A stretch of 64,000 nucleotides of DNA from Phormidium ambiguum IAM M-71 (GTDB taxonomy: Bacteria > Cyanobacteriota > Cyanobacteriia > Cyanobacteriales > Aerosakkonemataceae). This document shows positions 55,450 through 63,945 of this stretch, piece after piece. The stretch is taken from assembly GCF_001904725.1 (NCBI RefSeq), contig NZ_MRCE01000005.1, positions 221,033-285,032 on the forward strand, given 5' to 3'. Each line of letters opens with the position of its first letter. Position 1 is the stretch's first letter. Position numbers and translations under genes: made by a program. The notes beneath the pieces were generated by a model, which was not told where the DNA came from, did no database searches, and saw only the letters and a program-made list of their open reading frames with translations.

Positions 55450-56172
55450 TTAAGTAATCAAATCTTTGGGCAGAAAATCAAGTCGGTTTAAATAGCACAA
55501 TCTAACTTTGTCATTTTCAAAGTCAATTCTGCTAATGGCAGCATTATTAAGGATGAAAGAGTAATAGTGTCCTGTAGGGAAATTTAAAAGCGTTGCTAAA
55601 AAGCAATTATAAAATCCCCCGTGACTGACAAAGGCTACTCTGTCATCCTTATTCCCATGTCTTTCTAATAATTCTTGAACCACCCTTTTTGCCCGCACAA
55701 GCCATTGTTCAGTTTCTTCAACTGGACGATTCCACCAACCAACTTCTCCTAAGTATTCTGGCAAAATTAATTCGGGAAAATTCGCAGCAAAAAAGGCTCG
55801 ATTTTTCCCTTCCGTAGCTATTGGAGCGTTAGTTCGATCGTCCCGAAAATAAGGCCCTCGGCATTCATGAATATCCACCCAAGCTTTTAGGGGCAAATTT
55901 ATAGCTTGGGAAATCAAAGTTCCGGTAACTACAGACCGAATCATTAAACTGGAATATAAATGAGTAAAGTTAAAACCAGTGGCATTTTGAAAGTCTCTTT
56001 CTGGGACGGAAGTTTCCGAATAATTGTTCCTGAGAAATTCGGCTAAAAGTTGTGCTTGTTTCTGCCCTGTAGTGGTTAACTCTGGGTCATCCGATCGACC
56101 TTTACTAGAACCAGTCACCCGCCTATTGTAATTATTTGTAGATTCAGCGTGTCTAATAAAATAAAGCTGCAT
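55450..56172 (-). CDS. Histidine phosphatase family protein
   Basis: 240 residues. It begins MQLYFIRHAESTNN, with the phospho-accepting His8 in the RHAE signature. SSLMIRSVVTG gives the second Arg, and AFVSHGGFYNCFLATLL gives the second catalytic His. These proteins include phosphoglycerate mutase-like and sugar-phosphate phosphatases; specificity cannot be read. An insertion with WWNRPVEETEQW is longer than in the core family. It is soluble and stands alone, back to back with the dienelactone hydrolase gene. Confidence 0.9.
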   Translation of the reverse strand: MQLYFIRHAESTNNYNRRVTGSSKGRSDDPELTTTGQKQAQLLAEFLRNNYSETSVPERDFQNATGFNFTHLYSSLMIRSVVTGTLISQAINLPLKAWVDIHECRGPYFRDDRTNAPIATEGKNRAFFAANFPELILPEYLGEVGWWNRPVEETEQWLVRAKRVVQELLERHGNKDDRVAFVSHGGFYNCFLATLLNFPTGHYYSFILNNAAISRIDFENDKVRLCYLNRLDFLPKDLIT

Positions 56173-56313
56173 ACTGTAGTAGATATAGACTAATAATTAA
56201 TACATTAAACTACAGAATATCATAGATATAAAACGCCAAATAATTACTTTTGTTAATTAGCGATCGCCTACTATTGCCTAAGTATTTTTACATTAACCAT
56301 TATCTATATATAT

Positions 56314-56332
56314 AGTACCCTACTAGGGTACT
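56314..56332. promoter_or_regulatory. Palindrome AGTACCCTA-C-TAGGGTACT, possible operator
   Basis: A perfect 9+1+9 inverted repeat lies about 105 bp before the secreted-protein gene, just after a TATATATATAG stretch that could serve as a -10 region. Size and symmetry are those of a dimeric repressor site. No regulator is adjacent. Confidence 0.45.
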
Positions 56333-56435
56333 TCGTAATTTTAATAGGGAACCTAAAATAAAGATATGCGTCAAACAACTTAGAAAGAAATTCAAACCAT
56401 TTCAATTATTAAATTACAAAACATAGGACTAATTT

Positions 56436-56891
56436 ATGAAAAAATTAGCAGCTTTAGCTTTAGTCGGTTTGGCAGCTAGTTCCTTAGTTTTTGGGACTAC
56501 AATTGTTCCAGGAAATGCGATCGCACAACAACCCAGCATTCGTAGCGTTAATCCTAACGTTGCCCTGGATGGAAACTGGCGTTTACAATGGCGCGTCAGC
56601 GGTATTAATCATCAAGCTAGACTTTCCATGAATGGTAATTATGGTCGCATGATTGTCACTGCCAGAATGCCTAATGGACGAGTAATCACTGCGGAACAAA
56701 GAATGACACTAAGACCCACAGCAAATGGTTTTATTTTGCAGGGAAGCAGACCAACTATTCCCGGAACTAACAGACGAGTTCCTAACTATAACCCCGATGT
56801 ATTTCGCATTCAAGTTGTGGGCAGAAATCAATTACTAGTCACAAATTGTAGCAGTGGTTTCTGCGTTCCCGTTAACATGAGAAGAATTTAA
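56436..56891 (+). CDS. Secreted hypothetical protein
   Basis: 151 residues. A classic signal peptide (MKKLAALALVGLAASSLVFG) ends near AIAQQ. The mature part is basic and strand-rich: DGNWRLQWRVSGINHQARLSMNGNYGRMIV, TAEQRMTLRPTANGFILQGSRP, and a C-terminal RNQLLVTNCSSGFCVPVNMRR with a Cys pair that can form a disulphide. The pattern resembles a small beta-barrel or lipocalin-like fold, but I do not recognise a family. AGGA precedes the ATG. A palindrome upstream may regulate it. Confidence 0.82.
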   Translation: MKKLAALALVGLAASSLVFGTTIVPGNAIAQQPSIRSVNPNVALDGNWRLQWRVSGINHQARLSMNGNYGRMIVTARMPNGRVITAEQRMTLRPTANGFILQGSRPTIPGTNRRVPNYNPDVFRIQVVGRNQLLVTNCSSGFCVPVNMRRI

Positions 56892-56908
56892 GGTCTTTTA
56901 GTAGATAT

Positions 56909-56938
56909 TGTAGAGTCGTTGCACGCAACGTCTTTACA
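56909..56938. repeat. Palindromic repeat, GTTGCACGCAAC type
   Basis: TGTAGAG..CGTTGCACGCAACG..TTTACA is symmetric about 56923. It is a well-known kind of cyanobacterial dispersed palindrome and lies just after the secreted-protein gene. Confidence 0.65.
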
Positions 56939-56952
56939 TCTTGCCTCCAGCA

Positions 56953-57092
56953 CCCCTCCCCGTATACGGGGAGGGGATGGGGGTGGGGTTCTTAAGAGTA
57001 CAGGACTGACGCAAATTATGAGAATAAATACCACTTGTAGGGGCAATGCCCATGTGGTTGCCCTTATATTTAGAGTCTTTACTTAAGTCCTG
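56953..57092. repeat. Composite repeats: perfect CCCCTCCCCGTA palindrome and CAGGACT-ended element
   Basis: CCCCTCCCCGTA followed at once by its exact inverse (56953-56976) is the core of the MITE family at 19509 but without that family's ends. Next, CAGGACTGACGCAA (from 57001) is inverted as TTACTTAAGTCCTG (to 57092) around a GTAGGGGCAATGCCC-type block. I read these as two different short repeats side by side. Confidence 0.6.
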
Positions 57093-57101
57093 CACATAAT
57101 A

Positions 57102-57134
57102 AAAAATCGCACTCCGTTAATGAACGAAGTGCGA
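57102..57134 (-). terminator. Terminator of the tandem PTPS gene
   Basis: On the minus strand TCGCACTTCGTT pairs with AACGGAGTGCGA, followed by a run of six T. It lies about 20 bp after the gene's stop codon. Confidence 0.88.
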
Positions 57135-57153
57135 TCGCTACTTACCAAAAACT

Positions 57154-58026
57154 CTAAAGTCTAACTAAAAGTTGCTCATTCAACTTGCCATTACCCAAAC
57201 TTTTTTCCAATTGAGTACCATAAACCTCACAAGAATTATTGGGACTTTCCACCAACTTAACTTTAAACAACTCCGCCCCCAACTTCCTAATTGGTTCTTG
57301 CAATAAATCACGAATATGAATCGCAATATTTTCTGCCGTCGGAACAACTTCCGCAAAATAGGGAATATCCTTATTCAAAAAAGTATGATCGAATGGTTCC
57401 ACTACATAATCATCAACCACCTTTTGCAATTCTCCCAAATCGACAGTCATCCCCGTGCGCGGATCAATTTCTCCTTTCACAGTCACTTCTAAATGATAAT
57501 TATGACCATGACCGTGAGGACGCGCACACTTACCATAAATCTCGCAATTTTTCTCATAACTGAGATCGGGACGAGCTAGCCGATGAGCCGCGCTAAAATG
57601 AGTGGCAATGCTAAGGTATGCTTCCATTTCGTTTCCTAAATAATCAGCCCAAAGTTCTGGATGTTCAAACAATTGAATTCGCACAATTGGTAAGTGAGGT
57701 GCTAAACGCTGCCAAATTACCCTAGCGATGTTTTCTGTAGTTGGGAGAGTTTCCTGAAACTCTGACCAAACATCATTGAGAAAAGAAAAATCTAACTGGC
57801 TGGTAACTTCCTGCTTAATAGTATGTTTTACATCAGACAGGTTTAACACCATGCCATATTCATCCAATTCGCCTGCCATATAAACATGGAAGAGATAGTT
57901 ATGTCCATGACCAGGCGCACGAGAGCAAGCTCCAAATCTTTGGATGTTTTCGGCTTCACTCAACTCTGGCAACCAATACAGATGACTGGCTGAAAACTTA
58001 GCCCGACGGTTGATAATACACTTCAT
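57154..58026 (-). CDS. Tandem 6-pyruvoyl/6-carboxy-tetrahydropterin synthase
   Basis: 290 residues with two PTPS/QueD domains in tandem. Domain 1 (1-135) has KFSASHLYW, FGACSRAPGHGHNY and NLSDVKHTI; domain 2 (about 136-280) has THFSAAHRL, YGKCARPHGHGHNY, DLGELQKVVDDY and VPTAENIAIHI. Both keep the HGHNY zinc-binding block and a Cys just before it, so both could be active. The usual enzyme is a single domain of about 130 residues acting in queuosine or pterin synthesis. It has its own terminator and no folate or queuosine neighbour. Confidence 0.9.
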   Translation of the reverse strand: MKCIINRRAKFSASHLYWLPELSEAENIQRFGACSRAPGHGHNYLFHVYMAGELDEYGMVLNLSDVKHTIKQEVTSQLDFSFLNDVWSEFQETLPTTENIARVIWQRLAPHLPIVRIQLFEHPELWADYLGNEMEAYLSIATHFSAAHRLARPDLSYEKNCEIYGKCARPHGHGHNYHLEVTVKGEIDPRTGMTVDLGELQKVVDDYVVEPFDHTFLNKDIPYFAEVVPTAENIAIHIRDLLQEPIRKLGAELFKVKLVESPNNSCEVYGTQLEKSLGNGKLNEQLLVRL

Positions 58027-58133
58027 GCTGGGAGGAGCAAAGAAAAAATTGTAAAGATTCGTAAAACGACTCTGGTTCTAGGATACCGCATTGAGGAGAT
58101 GGGGAGGTGGGGAAGTGCAGAAGTGGTGATTCT

Positions 58134-58832
58134 TTAGACAAAACTTTTGAAAGCTGCTTGTGCTTCGCGTCTTAACTGAGCAGCAATTCTAAACATTTCA
58201 TGACCTGTGTGTAAATATTGGTCGTCGTAATTCAAACTAAAAGTTTCTAATTCACTAATTCCATCTCCTACTTGATTCAAACAATAATAAAGTCTGGCAG
58301 CAATACCAGCTAACGGAGAAGGATTAGGCATCGAAGTAAAAATATGTTGAGCTTGGGAAAATAATTCTTGGCAATCCTTTAAATAATCCTGAAAACTTTC
58401 CATTAATTCATCATCAAAAGGATCGGCAGAAAGTTCATTAATTTGTTGTTTAATGGGATTGATAATGCGGCCAATTAATTGATTAACAGGATGATAAACT
58501 ATACTCAACCATAATTCAATTTGTCGATCGATATCTTGTGCCGTTTGTCTCTGTTTTTGGTATTGCTTCTGGGCAGTTTTAGTTCGTTGTTGCCAATTCC
58601 CTACCCCACCTGATAAACCATTTTTTAATTGTCGATCGTAAAACTCTCGCTGTTGCGGGTCGCTTAAAATTTCATAAGCAACATTTAACCGCACAATTTC
58701 CTCATGATTGGCTGTCTTTTGCTGACTATCTGGGTGAAAAAGTTTCGCCAATCGCCGATAAGATTGTTTAATCTCTGCTTGTGTTGCTCTTGGGCTAACT
58801 TGCAGAGTTTGATAGTGATTTAACTCCGCCAT
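58134..58832 (-). CDS. J-domain protein
   Basis: 232 residues. A J-domain (about 5-70) has HYQTLQVSPRATQAEIKQSYRRLAK, the HPD motif (33-35) and DPQQREFYDRQL. It should stimulate a DnaK ATPase. The remaining 160 residues are helical (QLIGRIINPIKQQINELSAD, ARLYYCLNQVGDGISELETF) without zinc finger or DnaJ C-domain, so it is a class III J-protein. I do not recognise the client domain. A short ATTTTAG heptamer run lies immediately upstream. Confidence 0.9.
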   Translation of the reverse strand: MAELNHYQTLQVSPRATQAEIKQSYRRLAKLFHPDSQQKTANHEEIVRLNVAYEILSDPQQREFYDRQLKNGLSGGVGNWQQRTKTAQKQYQKQRQTAQDIDRQIELWLSIVYHPVNQLIGRIINPIKQQINELSADPFDDELMESFQDYLKDCQELFSQAQHIFTSMPNPSPLAGIAARLYYCLNQVGDGISELETFSLNYDDQYLHTGHEMFRIAAQLRREAQAAFKSFV

Positions 58833-58833
58833 T

Positions 58834-58861
58834 CGATTTTAGATTTTAGATTTTAGATTTT
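58834..58861. repeat. ATTTTAG heptamer tandem repeat
   Basis: Four GATTTTA/ATTTTAG units lie directly before the J-protein gene. Heptameric STRR-like repeats are common in filamentous cyanobacteria. Confidence 0.6.
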
Positions 58862-59010
58862 CAATTTGGGATGTTTACTTTTGCTTTGTTTGGTTAGTGC
58901 AGTATGGCAGAAATAATTATATTGTTAAACAACAATAGAAAAGTTTTGTTTTTTATAAACTTTTCTTTCTCCTGCCTTCTGCCTTCTACTCTCTACCTTC
59001 TTTCACCAGT

Positions 59011-59970
59011 TTAAGTTAAGGTGGATAGCTTCAATTCTGGCTCTTGAAACAAAGGTGTACTTAAATAACGTTCCCCAAAACTGGGTTGAATCATTACAAT
59101 TAAGCGATCGGCATTTTCTTTTCTTTGACCAACTTGAATAGCCGCATAAAGTGCAGCACCACTAGAAATTCCCGAAAGTAAGCCTTCTTCTCTAGCTAAG
59201 CGGCGAGAAAAAGCGATCGCATCTTCATCCCGCACCTGAATTACCTCATCAATCAAATCTACCCGCAACACCTGGGGAATAAAACCCGCCCCAATTCCTT
59301 GAATTTTATGTGGGCCAGGATTTCCCCCAGATAACACCGCACTATTAGCAGGTTCAACTGCGATCGCCAAAAACTCCGGCTTCCGCTGCTTAATCACCTC
59401 AGCCACACCAGTAATCGTACCCCCAGTCCCCACACCAGCCACCAAAATATCCACCTGTCCATCCGTATCCTGCCAAATTTCCTCCGCCGTCGTCTCCCGA
59501 TGAATCTGCGAATTAGCCGGATTACGAAACTGTTGCAACATAAAAGCATTCGGCGTACTATCCACAATCTCCTGCGCCCGCCGAATCGCCCCACTCATCC
59601 CCTCAATACCCGGAGTCAACTCCAACTGGGCCCCATAAGCCCGCAGCATAGCCCGCCTCTCATTACTCATAGTTTCGGGCATAGTCAAAATCAACCGATA
59701 ACCCCTAGCCGCAGTCACCATCGCCAACGCAATACCCGTATTCCCCGAAGTCGGCTCCACCAACACCGTTTTCCCCGGCGTAATTAGCCCCTCCCTAGCC
59801 GCAGCATCAATCATACTCACACCAATCCGATCTTTCACCGAAGCCGCCGGATTCATTCCCTCCAACTTCACCACAATCTTCGCCAAACAACCTTCTGACT
59901 GCGGAATTCGGTTAAGCCGCACCAAAGGAGTACGACCAACTAACTGAGTAATATCATCAGCAATACGCAT
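59011..59970 (-). CDS. cysK: Cysteine synthase A
   Basis: 319 residues, full length, with GGAGAG before the ATG. PLP Lys46 is in [10 protein letters not shown]. The asparagine/phosphate site is [21 protein letters not shown] binds the cofactor phosphate, and SGISSGAAL is the C-terminal serine loop. It makes cysteine from O-acetylserine and sulphide in the cytosol. An Rrf2 regulator lies 211 bp upstream on the same strand, the pairing known for CymR and CysK in Firmicutes. Confidence 0.96.
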   Translation of the reverse strand: MRIADDITQLVGRTPLVRLNRIPQSEGCLAKIVVKLEGMNPAASVKDRIGVSMIDAAAREGLITPGKTVLVEPTSGNTGIALAMVTAARGYRLILTMPETMSNERRAMLRAYGAQLELTPGIEGMSGAIRRAQEIVDSTPNAFMLQQFRNPANSQIHRETTAEEIWQDTDGQVDILVAGVGTGGTITGVAEVIKQRKPEFLAIAVEPANSAVLSGGNPGPHKIQGIGAGFIPQVLRVDLIDEVIQVRDEDAIAFSRRLAREEGLLSGISSGAALYAAIQVGQRKENADRLIVMIQPSFGERYLSTPLFQEPELKLSTLT

Positions 59971-60181
59971 AATTTTCTCTCCATATAATTAGTAATCGAT
60001 CGGGTCATTCATCATTTGTCATTCGTCATAGTTTTTAAATTCCCACATTCCCGTACATCAATAGCCAAACCACAAAATTTTCCGGCTCTCACATACTTAG
60101 GTAATAGCTAAACCCAATTAATTTGTGGAATTTTTGATTTACAAGGAATCCCAATCCCCAATCCCCATAACCAATAACAAA

Positions 60182-60622
60182 TCAGATGTAATACATGATA
60201 TCCAGCTGACGCTTAGCATCTCGCTTCTCACACAAATCTTGTAACGTATACTTTTGCAAAACCGCATTTGCCGCTTGAGAACCTTCTTGCCAAATTTCTC
60301 GCAGCAAATTACTTTCCAAAGTTGCTTTATTCCCAGAATCCTTGTCTGGAGAATGCGAATCAGTCCCTTCCAAACAACAAATAACTTCAAATAAATTAAT
60401 TTTCCAAGGTTCTCTGCCCAGCAAATAGCCGCCCTTAGCGCCCCTTTGACTACGCACCAAACCACAACGCCTCAAAGTTGCTAACAACTGTTCCAAATAT
60501 CGGTCAGGAATATTTTGCTGCGCTGCAATTTGCCGAATTTGCAAAGGTTCACCACTTTGATAATGAGTTGCTAGCTCTAGGAGAGCCAGTAGCGCATATT
60601 CACTTTTACAAGATAGTTCCAC
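60182..60622 (-). CDS. Rrf2-family transcriptional regulator
   Basis: 146 residues from GTG. The winged helix is complete: SCKSEYALLALLELA, LQIRQIAAQQNIPDRYLEQLL (recognition helix) and LVRSQRGAKGGYLLGREP (wing). The region where IscR has three iron-sulphur cysteines shows only an adjacent CC pair (FEVICCLEG), so a [2Fe-2S] cluster is unlikely; CymR-like cysteine sensing is the better guess. It lies upstream of cysK, which suggests it controls sulphur assimilation, perhaps with CysK as partner. Confidence 0.92.
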   Translation of the reverse strand: MELSCKSEYALLALLELATHYQSGEPLQIRQIAAQQNIPDRYLEQLLATLRRCGLVRSQRGAKGGYLLGREPWKINLFEVICCLEGTDSHSPDKDSGNKATLESNLLREIWQEGSQAANAVLQKYTLQDLCEKRDAKRQLDIMYYI

Positions 60623-60911
60623 GAATTATCCCAAATCTACTGAATTGCTACAAAATTCCTAAAAAAATACACAGAGCAGAAACGAGTCATTAAAATACCC
60701 CAGTTCTACACTAGGGTTTAGATCCATTCTATAACGCCAGCGTCCTGAATGCTTTCCCCTTTTAAGGATCAACAATACTTAAAGAATTTTCCAGGCACGT
60801 TGTTGGGCTTTAGCCCTTCTTTAGCGCCCAAGCGCAACAACTAGCTTTTTGAATGCGCCAGTTGCCTAAGTCCTCAGCTTTATATCCGAATGCCATACCG
60901 AAGTCTTCAAT
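60623..60911. other. Spacer with one palindromic repeat
   Basis: No gene is supported in this stretch between two minus-strand genes. GTTGTTGGGC (60799-60808) and GCCCAAGCGCAACAAC (60826-60841) form an imperfect palindrome around GGGCTTTAGCCC, a familiar cyanobacterial dispersed repeat. Confidence 0.5.
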
Positions 60912-60942
60912 AAAAAAACCCTCGTTCAACACGAGGGTTTTT
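60912..60942 (-). terminator. Terminator of the porin gene
   Basis: On the minus strand ACCCTCGT pairs with ACGAGGGT across a five-base loop, followed by seven T. It lies about 20 bp after the porin stop codon. Confidence 0.92.
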
Positions 60943-60963
60943 CAACTACCGAGTCAGACTCAC

Positions 60964-62952
60964 CTAGAACGAGAAGGTAGTTCTGAGAGTACCGATAAAG
61001 ATATCATCGTTGTTCTTGTTTTGTTCTGGTGCCATCAACCAAATTACACCAGGAGTCAACGAAATATTATCAGTCAACTGGAACTTGTAGAACCCTTCAA
61101 TATGCCAAGGCATATCACGACTGAAGGCAGAACGAGGGCCAGCACTCACTCCGGTTACGTAAGGTTCAACACCAGCGAATAAACCTAACAAGTTACCAGG
61201 TTTACCCAAGTTAGGTACAGCAATACCAAGTCCATAACTCCAAATGTCCGCACTACCACGACGAATCAAGGTAGCATCGGTGTACATACCCCAAGCGCTA
61301 ATGGAGAAATACTTACTTAACCGCAAGTTACCAGAAACACCATAAGAGTTAGTCACAACTGGAGTAGCACCTCTGCCTGTACCAAATAGCAGAGAAGATG
61401 GCAAGTTCGCAATACCAGTACCGACAATTCCACTGCCACCAGCTTGCCCAGCCAAACTACCACCAGCAGAGAAGATGTCAGATCCAGTGGTGTGGTAAGC
61501 GTGAACGTAGGTTAAAGCTAAATTGAAAGTATCGCAGAAGTTGAGGTCTAACTGTCCTAACGCGGAGTAGTTGCCATTAAATAGACCATTTTTGTCAAAC
61601 GGGCTGTTAGCGCTACCAGGAGCATTACCACTGGTACTAAGAAAACCAGAACCTCCGGCAAAGTAACCACCAGTAATGGACGTACCTTTCAAGAAGCTAC
61701 CTAATCCACCTAAACCAAAGCTAATGGCTCCACCTGAGCCACCACCAATCCGATAGATTGGGTTAGATTGAGCAAAGGCAGAAATTGAACCGTTACCACC
61801 ATCTCCATCAAAGAAATAGGGGTTTTTTACATCCACATAGTCGGAGTGAATACCACCTGTGGCAGCTAGGTAGAGTTTAGAACCACCTAAGAAAGCAGTT
61901 TCATACGCCAACCAGTCTAAGACTACGCTGTTGTCACCAGTGCTGCCAACAAAATACTGCAATGTCCCTTCACTGGTTCGTGGTGTGACGAAATCACTTC
62001 CAAAACCACCATTAAACTGTGGAGTATAGGGTAGACTATTCCACCGTTGGGCATTTCCTGCGGAAATCCGGGTGTGTAGAACATCTCGACCTGTAAAGCT
62101 GGTTTGGAATTCTAAACGTACCCGGTCTTGGAAAACAGTATTATTTCTGTCTTCTACATCCCAACGATCTCTGGGTGCTGGATTATCACGGATAACTCCT
62201 CTTTCACGGTATGCAACTCGCCCCCGTTGACCGCCCCAAACATCAGCAATAGCAAAAATTGCTTCCCCTTTCAGTTTGGTGGTAGTAGAAAATTGTTGCG
62301 CTTCTACTTTGGTAACGCGAGCTTCTAGAGCATCAACTCGACCGCGCAGGGTAGCTAGTTCAGCTGCAAATTCTTCTTGCAGACGTTGTAAAGCTGCTAA
62401 ATCTTCTTTGCCGATACCTTGAGGTAATGCCGCAATTAATTCTTGAATTCGGTCTAAGCAGCTGTTTAAACCAGCCGCAAATTCATAACGAGTTAACGCT
62501 CTATTACCGCGAAATGTCCGGTCTGGATAACCTTCAATACAACCGTAACGCTCAACCAATGATTGCAATGCTTGGAAAGCCCAGCTGGTTGGGTCTACGT
62601 CACGCAATTGGGATACAGAAGTTACCTGACCAGAAGTACGATTGTTTTCTCTGCTGTAACGGATGATTTCGTCAATTGATGAACTCGGTACTGCTTGAGC
62701 AACCGTATTTTCCTTGACTGTTACAGATACTTGATTTGGGCTCTGCGCCTTATCTAAAGACTTTAGTTGATTGCCAGAAGTTGTATTTTTAGTTGCTACT
62801 TCTGGTTGCTGTTCGGGGTTGATTGTTGCAAATTCAGTCGCCAGATCAGTACCTGGATTAGTTTCTGTGGCGATCGCTGAAGGGCCAAATACTAGGGTAG
62901 CTCCCAGGATTGCCGGACTGAACAGCAGTGATTTCCACAATATTTTAGACAT
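60964..62952 (-). CDS. SLH-domain iron-uptake-type porin (OprB family)
   Basis: 662 residues from ATG 62952, chosen for its GAGAGGAAA ribosome site over an upstream frame extension. Order: signal peptide (1-30), an SLH domain (about 110-165: LRDVDPTSWAFQALQSL, RFEF-like RYEFAAGL), a coiled coil (about 175-225, RVDALEARVTKVEAQQ) and a beta-barrel ending in an aromatic residue (LRTTFSF). This is the cyanobacterial outer-membrane porin type; the SLH domain holds on to the peptidoglycan-linked polymer. Relatives are implicated in passage of inorganic ions such as iron. It has its own terminator. Confidence 0.93.
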   Translation of the reverse strand: MSKILWKSLLFSPAILGATLVFGPSAIATETNPGTDLATEFATINPEQQPEVATKNTTSGNQLKSLDKAQSPNQVSVTVKENTVAQAVPSSSIDEIIRYSRENNRTSGQVTSVSQLRDVDPTSWAFQALQSLVERYGCIEGYPDRTFRGNRALTRYEFAAGLNSCLDRIQELIAALPQGIGKEDLAALQRLQEEFAAELATLRGRVDALEARVTKVEAQQFSTTTKLKGEAIFAIADVWGGQRGRVAYRERGVIRDNPAPRDRWDVEDRNNTVFQDRVRLEFQTSFTGRDVLHTRISAGNAQRWNSLPYTPQFNGGFGSDFVTPRTSEGTLQYFVGSTGDNSVVLDWLAYETAFLGGSKLYLAATGGIHSDYVDVKNPYFFDGDGGNGSISAFAQSNPIYRIGGGSGGAISFGLGGLGSFLKGTSITGGYFAGGSGFLSTSGNAPGSANSPFDKNGLFNGNYSALGQLDLNFCDTFNLALTYVHAYHTTGSDIFSAGGSLAGQAGGSGIVGTGIANLPSSLLFGTGRGATPVVTNSYGVSGNLRLSKYFSISAWGMYTDATLIRRGSADIWSYGLGIAVPNLGKPGNLLGLFAGVEPYVTGVSAGPRSAFSRDMPWHIEGFYKFQLTDNISLTPGVIWLMAPEQNKNNDDIFIGTLRTTFSF

Positions 62953-63456
62953 TTTCCTCTCGTCCTCACACCACTTATAGAGAATCGCTGGATTCATTTA
63001 AGTTCCCCGCTTAACTCCTTAGTTTAGCTTTTAGAAAAACAATGCGGGGTAGTGCTTTTCTTAAACTAAGGGTAACTCTATTTTGTAGATATTTGATAGG
63101 CTTCGATCGCAACTTGTGCTTCGAGAAATGGAACGGAAAACTTTTTGTAAGCCTTCTGAGCCATTCCGACTCCACCTATCATAGCTTGCACCAGCACTCC
63201 CAATATATAAGCTTACAACTAGTCTAATCAAGAGTACTTTGATTAGTTTCAGTAGTCTCCTTCGGTGGCAATATCAATTGACACCCCTAATAGTGATGCA
63301 AGTTAACTCTACATTAGCAAAGTTACCTAAATTTTCTGCTCGGTGTCTGCTATTTTTGCGAAAAAAAATAATTTTTATAGATTTAATAACAGAATTGTTA
63401 AGTAAATCTACTTTCAAGCATTTCTAGTGTAATATCAAACTTTATCAAACGACTAT
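62953..63456. other. Leader/promoter region of the porin gene, no gene seen
   Basis: About 500 bp of AT-rich sequence. Short open frames on the plus strand at 63042 and 63239 lack ribosome sites and protein-like composition. The porin promoter is presumably here, but I cannot place it. Confidence 0.5.
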
Positions 63457-63718
63457 CCGCTCTTACAAACAGTGACAGGTTATAAATTTACCACTGTATA
63501 TGTAAGAGCGGTCTAGCGGGTCTTCAGGTTGCAACCAGACTGCCGGGATTCCTCTAATTAAGCCCAGCACTCGCAGATACTTAAAAGTACTTTAAAAGTA
63601 CTAAGCTTCTGCTAGAGAACAGTCCCGGCGCACAGCCGGCTAACTGCAACCTGATGACCCATGAGTTTACTACTATCTGTCATGGGCATCACCTCCTTGT
63701 TGCCTAAGCGGTCTTTTT
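63457..63718. ncRNA. Three-hairpin structured locus (candidate RNA, strand uncertain)
   Basis: Hairpin 1: CCGCTCTTACA (63457-63467) is exactly inverted at 63501-63511, with an inner ACAGTG/CACTGT stem. Hairpin 2: GGGTC and TCAGGTTGCA (63518-63533) pair with TGCAACCTGA and GACCC (63645-63660); inside, GCCGGGA pairs with TCCCGGC, CTCTA with TAGAG and GCAGA with TCTGC, making a 143-nt rod with internal loops. Hairpin 3: CCCATGA/TCATGGG (63659-63685). On the plus strand six T follow at 63713. A long rod with internal loops recalls 6S RNA in outline only; no family was recognised. On the minus strand the same DNA carries a strong ribosome site and a 23-codon frame. Confidence 0.5.
63612..63683 (-). 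CDS. 23-codon ORF with perfect Shine-Dalgarno (possible leader peptide)
   Basis: The minus strand reads AAGGAGGTGATG (63687-63698), a full-length complement of the 16S 3' end, eight bases from GGAGG to an ATG at 63683. The frame ends in TAG at 63612. The peptide starts MTDSSKLMGHQ and ends CAGTVL. The start codon lies in one arm of hairpin 3 and the coding part forms one arm of hairpin 2, so ribosome passage would refold the RNA. A leader peptide or arrest peptide is one reading; a chance frame inside an RNA gene is the other. Possible -35 TTGCTT and -10 TATTTT lie at 63773-63778 and 63751-63756. Confidence 0.4.
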   Translation of the reverse strand: MTDSSKLMGHQVAVSRLCAGTVL

Positions 63719-63792
63719 TCAAAGAGTATTGAGCATTAAGCCCTTCCACTAAAATAACACGCTCTCAGAAAAAAGCAAGGGGATTTTGGGAA

Positions 63793-63888
63793 AGTTGGGG
63801 AGGTGGGGAGGTGGGGGGATGGGGAAAATAATTCAAATAGCTCTTCTACTCCCCACCTCTCTGACTCTTCTGCCTTCTGCCTTTCTGC
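63793..63888. repeat. G-rich/C-rich low-complexity spacer
   Basis: A GGGGAGGTGGGGAGGTGGGG run (plus strand, near 63798) is partly complementary to CTCCCCACCTC near 63849. The G-run could fold as a quadruplex. It lies between the psbD terminator and the structured locus. Confidence 0.55.
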
Positions 63889-63920
63889 AAAAAAAGACCC
63901 CTAATGATTAGGAGTCTTTT
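63889..63920 (-). terminator. Terminator of psbD
   Basis: On the minus strand AAGACTCCTAAT pairs with ATTAGGGGTCTT, followed by a T-run. It lies 26 bp after the psbD stop codon. Confidence 0.92.
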
Positions 63921-63945
63921 GAGTATGAAAAACTTTTGTTATAGC

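Noticed and set aside
59394..59787. Arg- and Pro-rich frames overlapping cysK
   Set aside because: Out-of-frame readings of a well-conserved gene.
60139..60465. Minus-strand frame overlapping the Rrf2 gene
   Set aside because: Overlaps a complete Rrf2 family protein in another frame; no separate signals.
63457..63718. The structured locus as tmRNA, RNase P RNA, SRP RNA or a cobalamin riboswitch
   Set aside because: None of the sequence signatures I know for these (for example the SRP GGAAGG loop or the cobalamin GCCACTG box in its proper frame of stems) is present.
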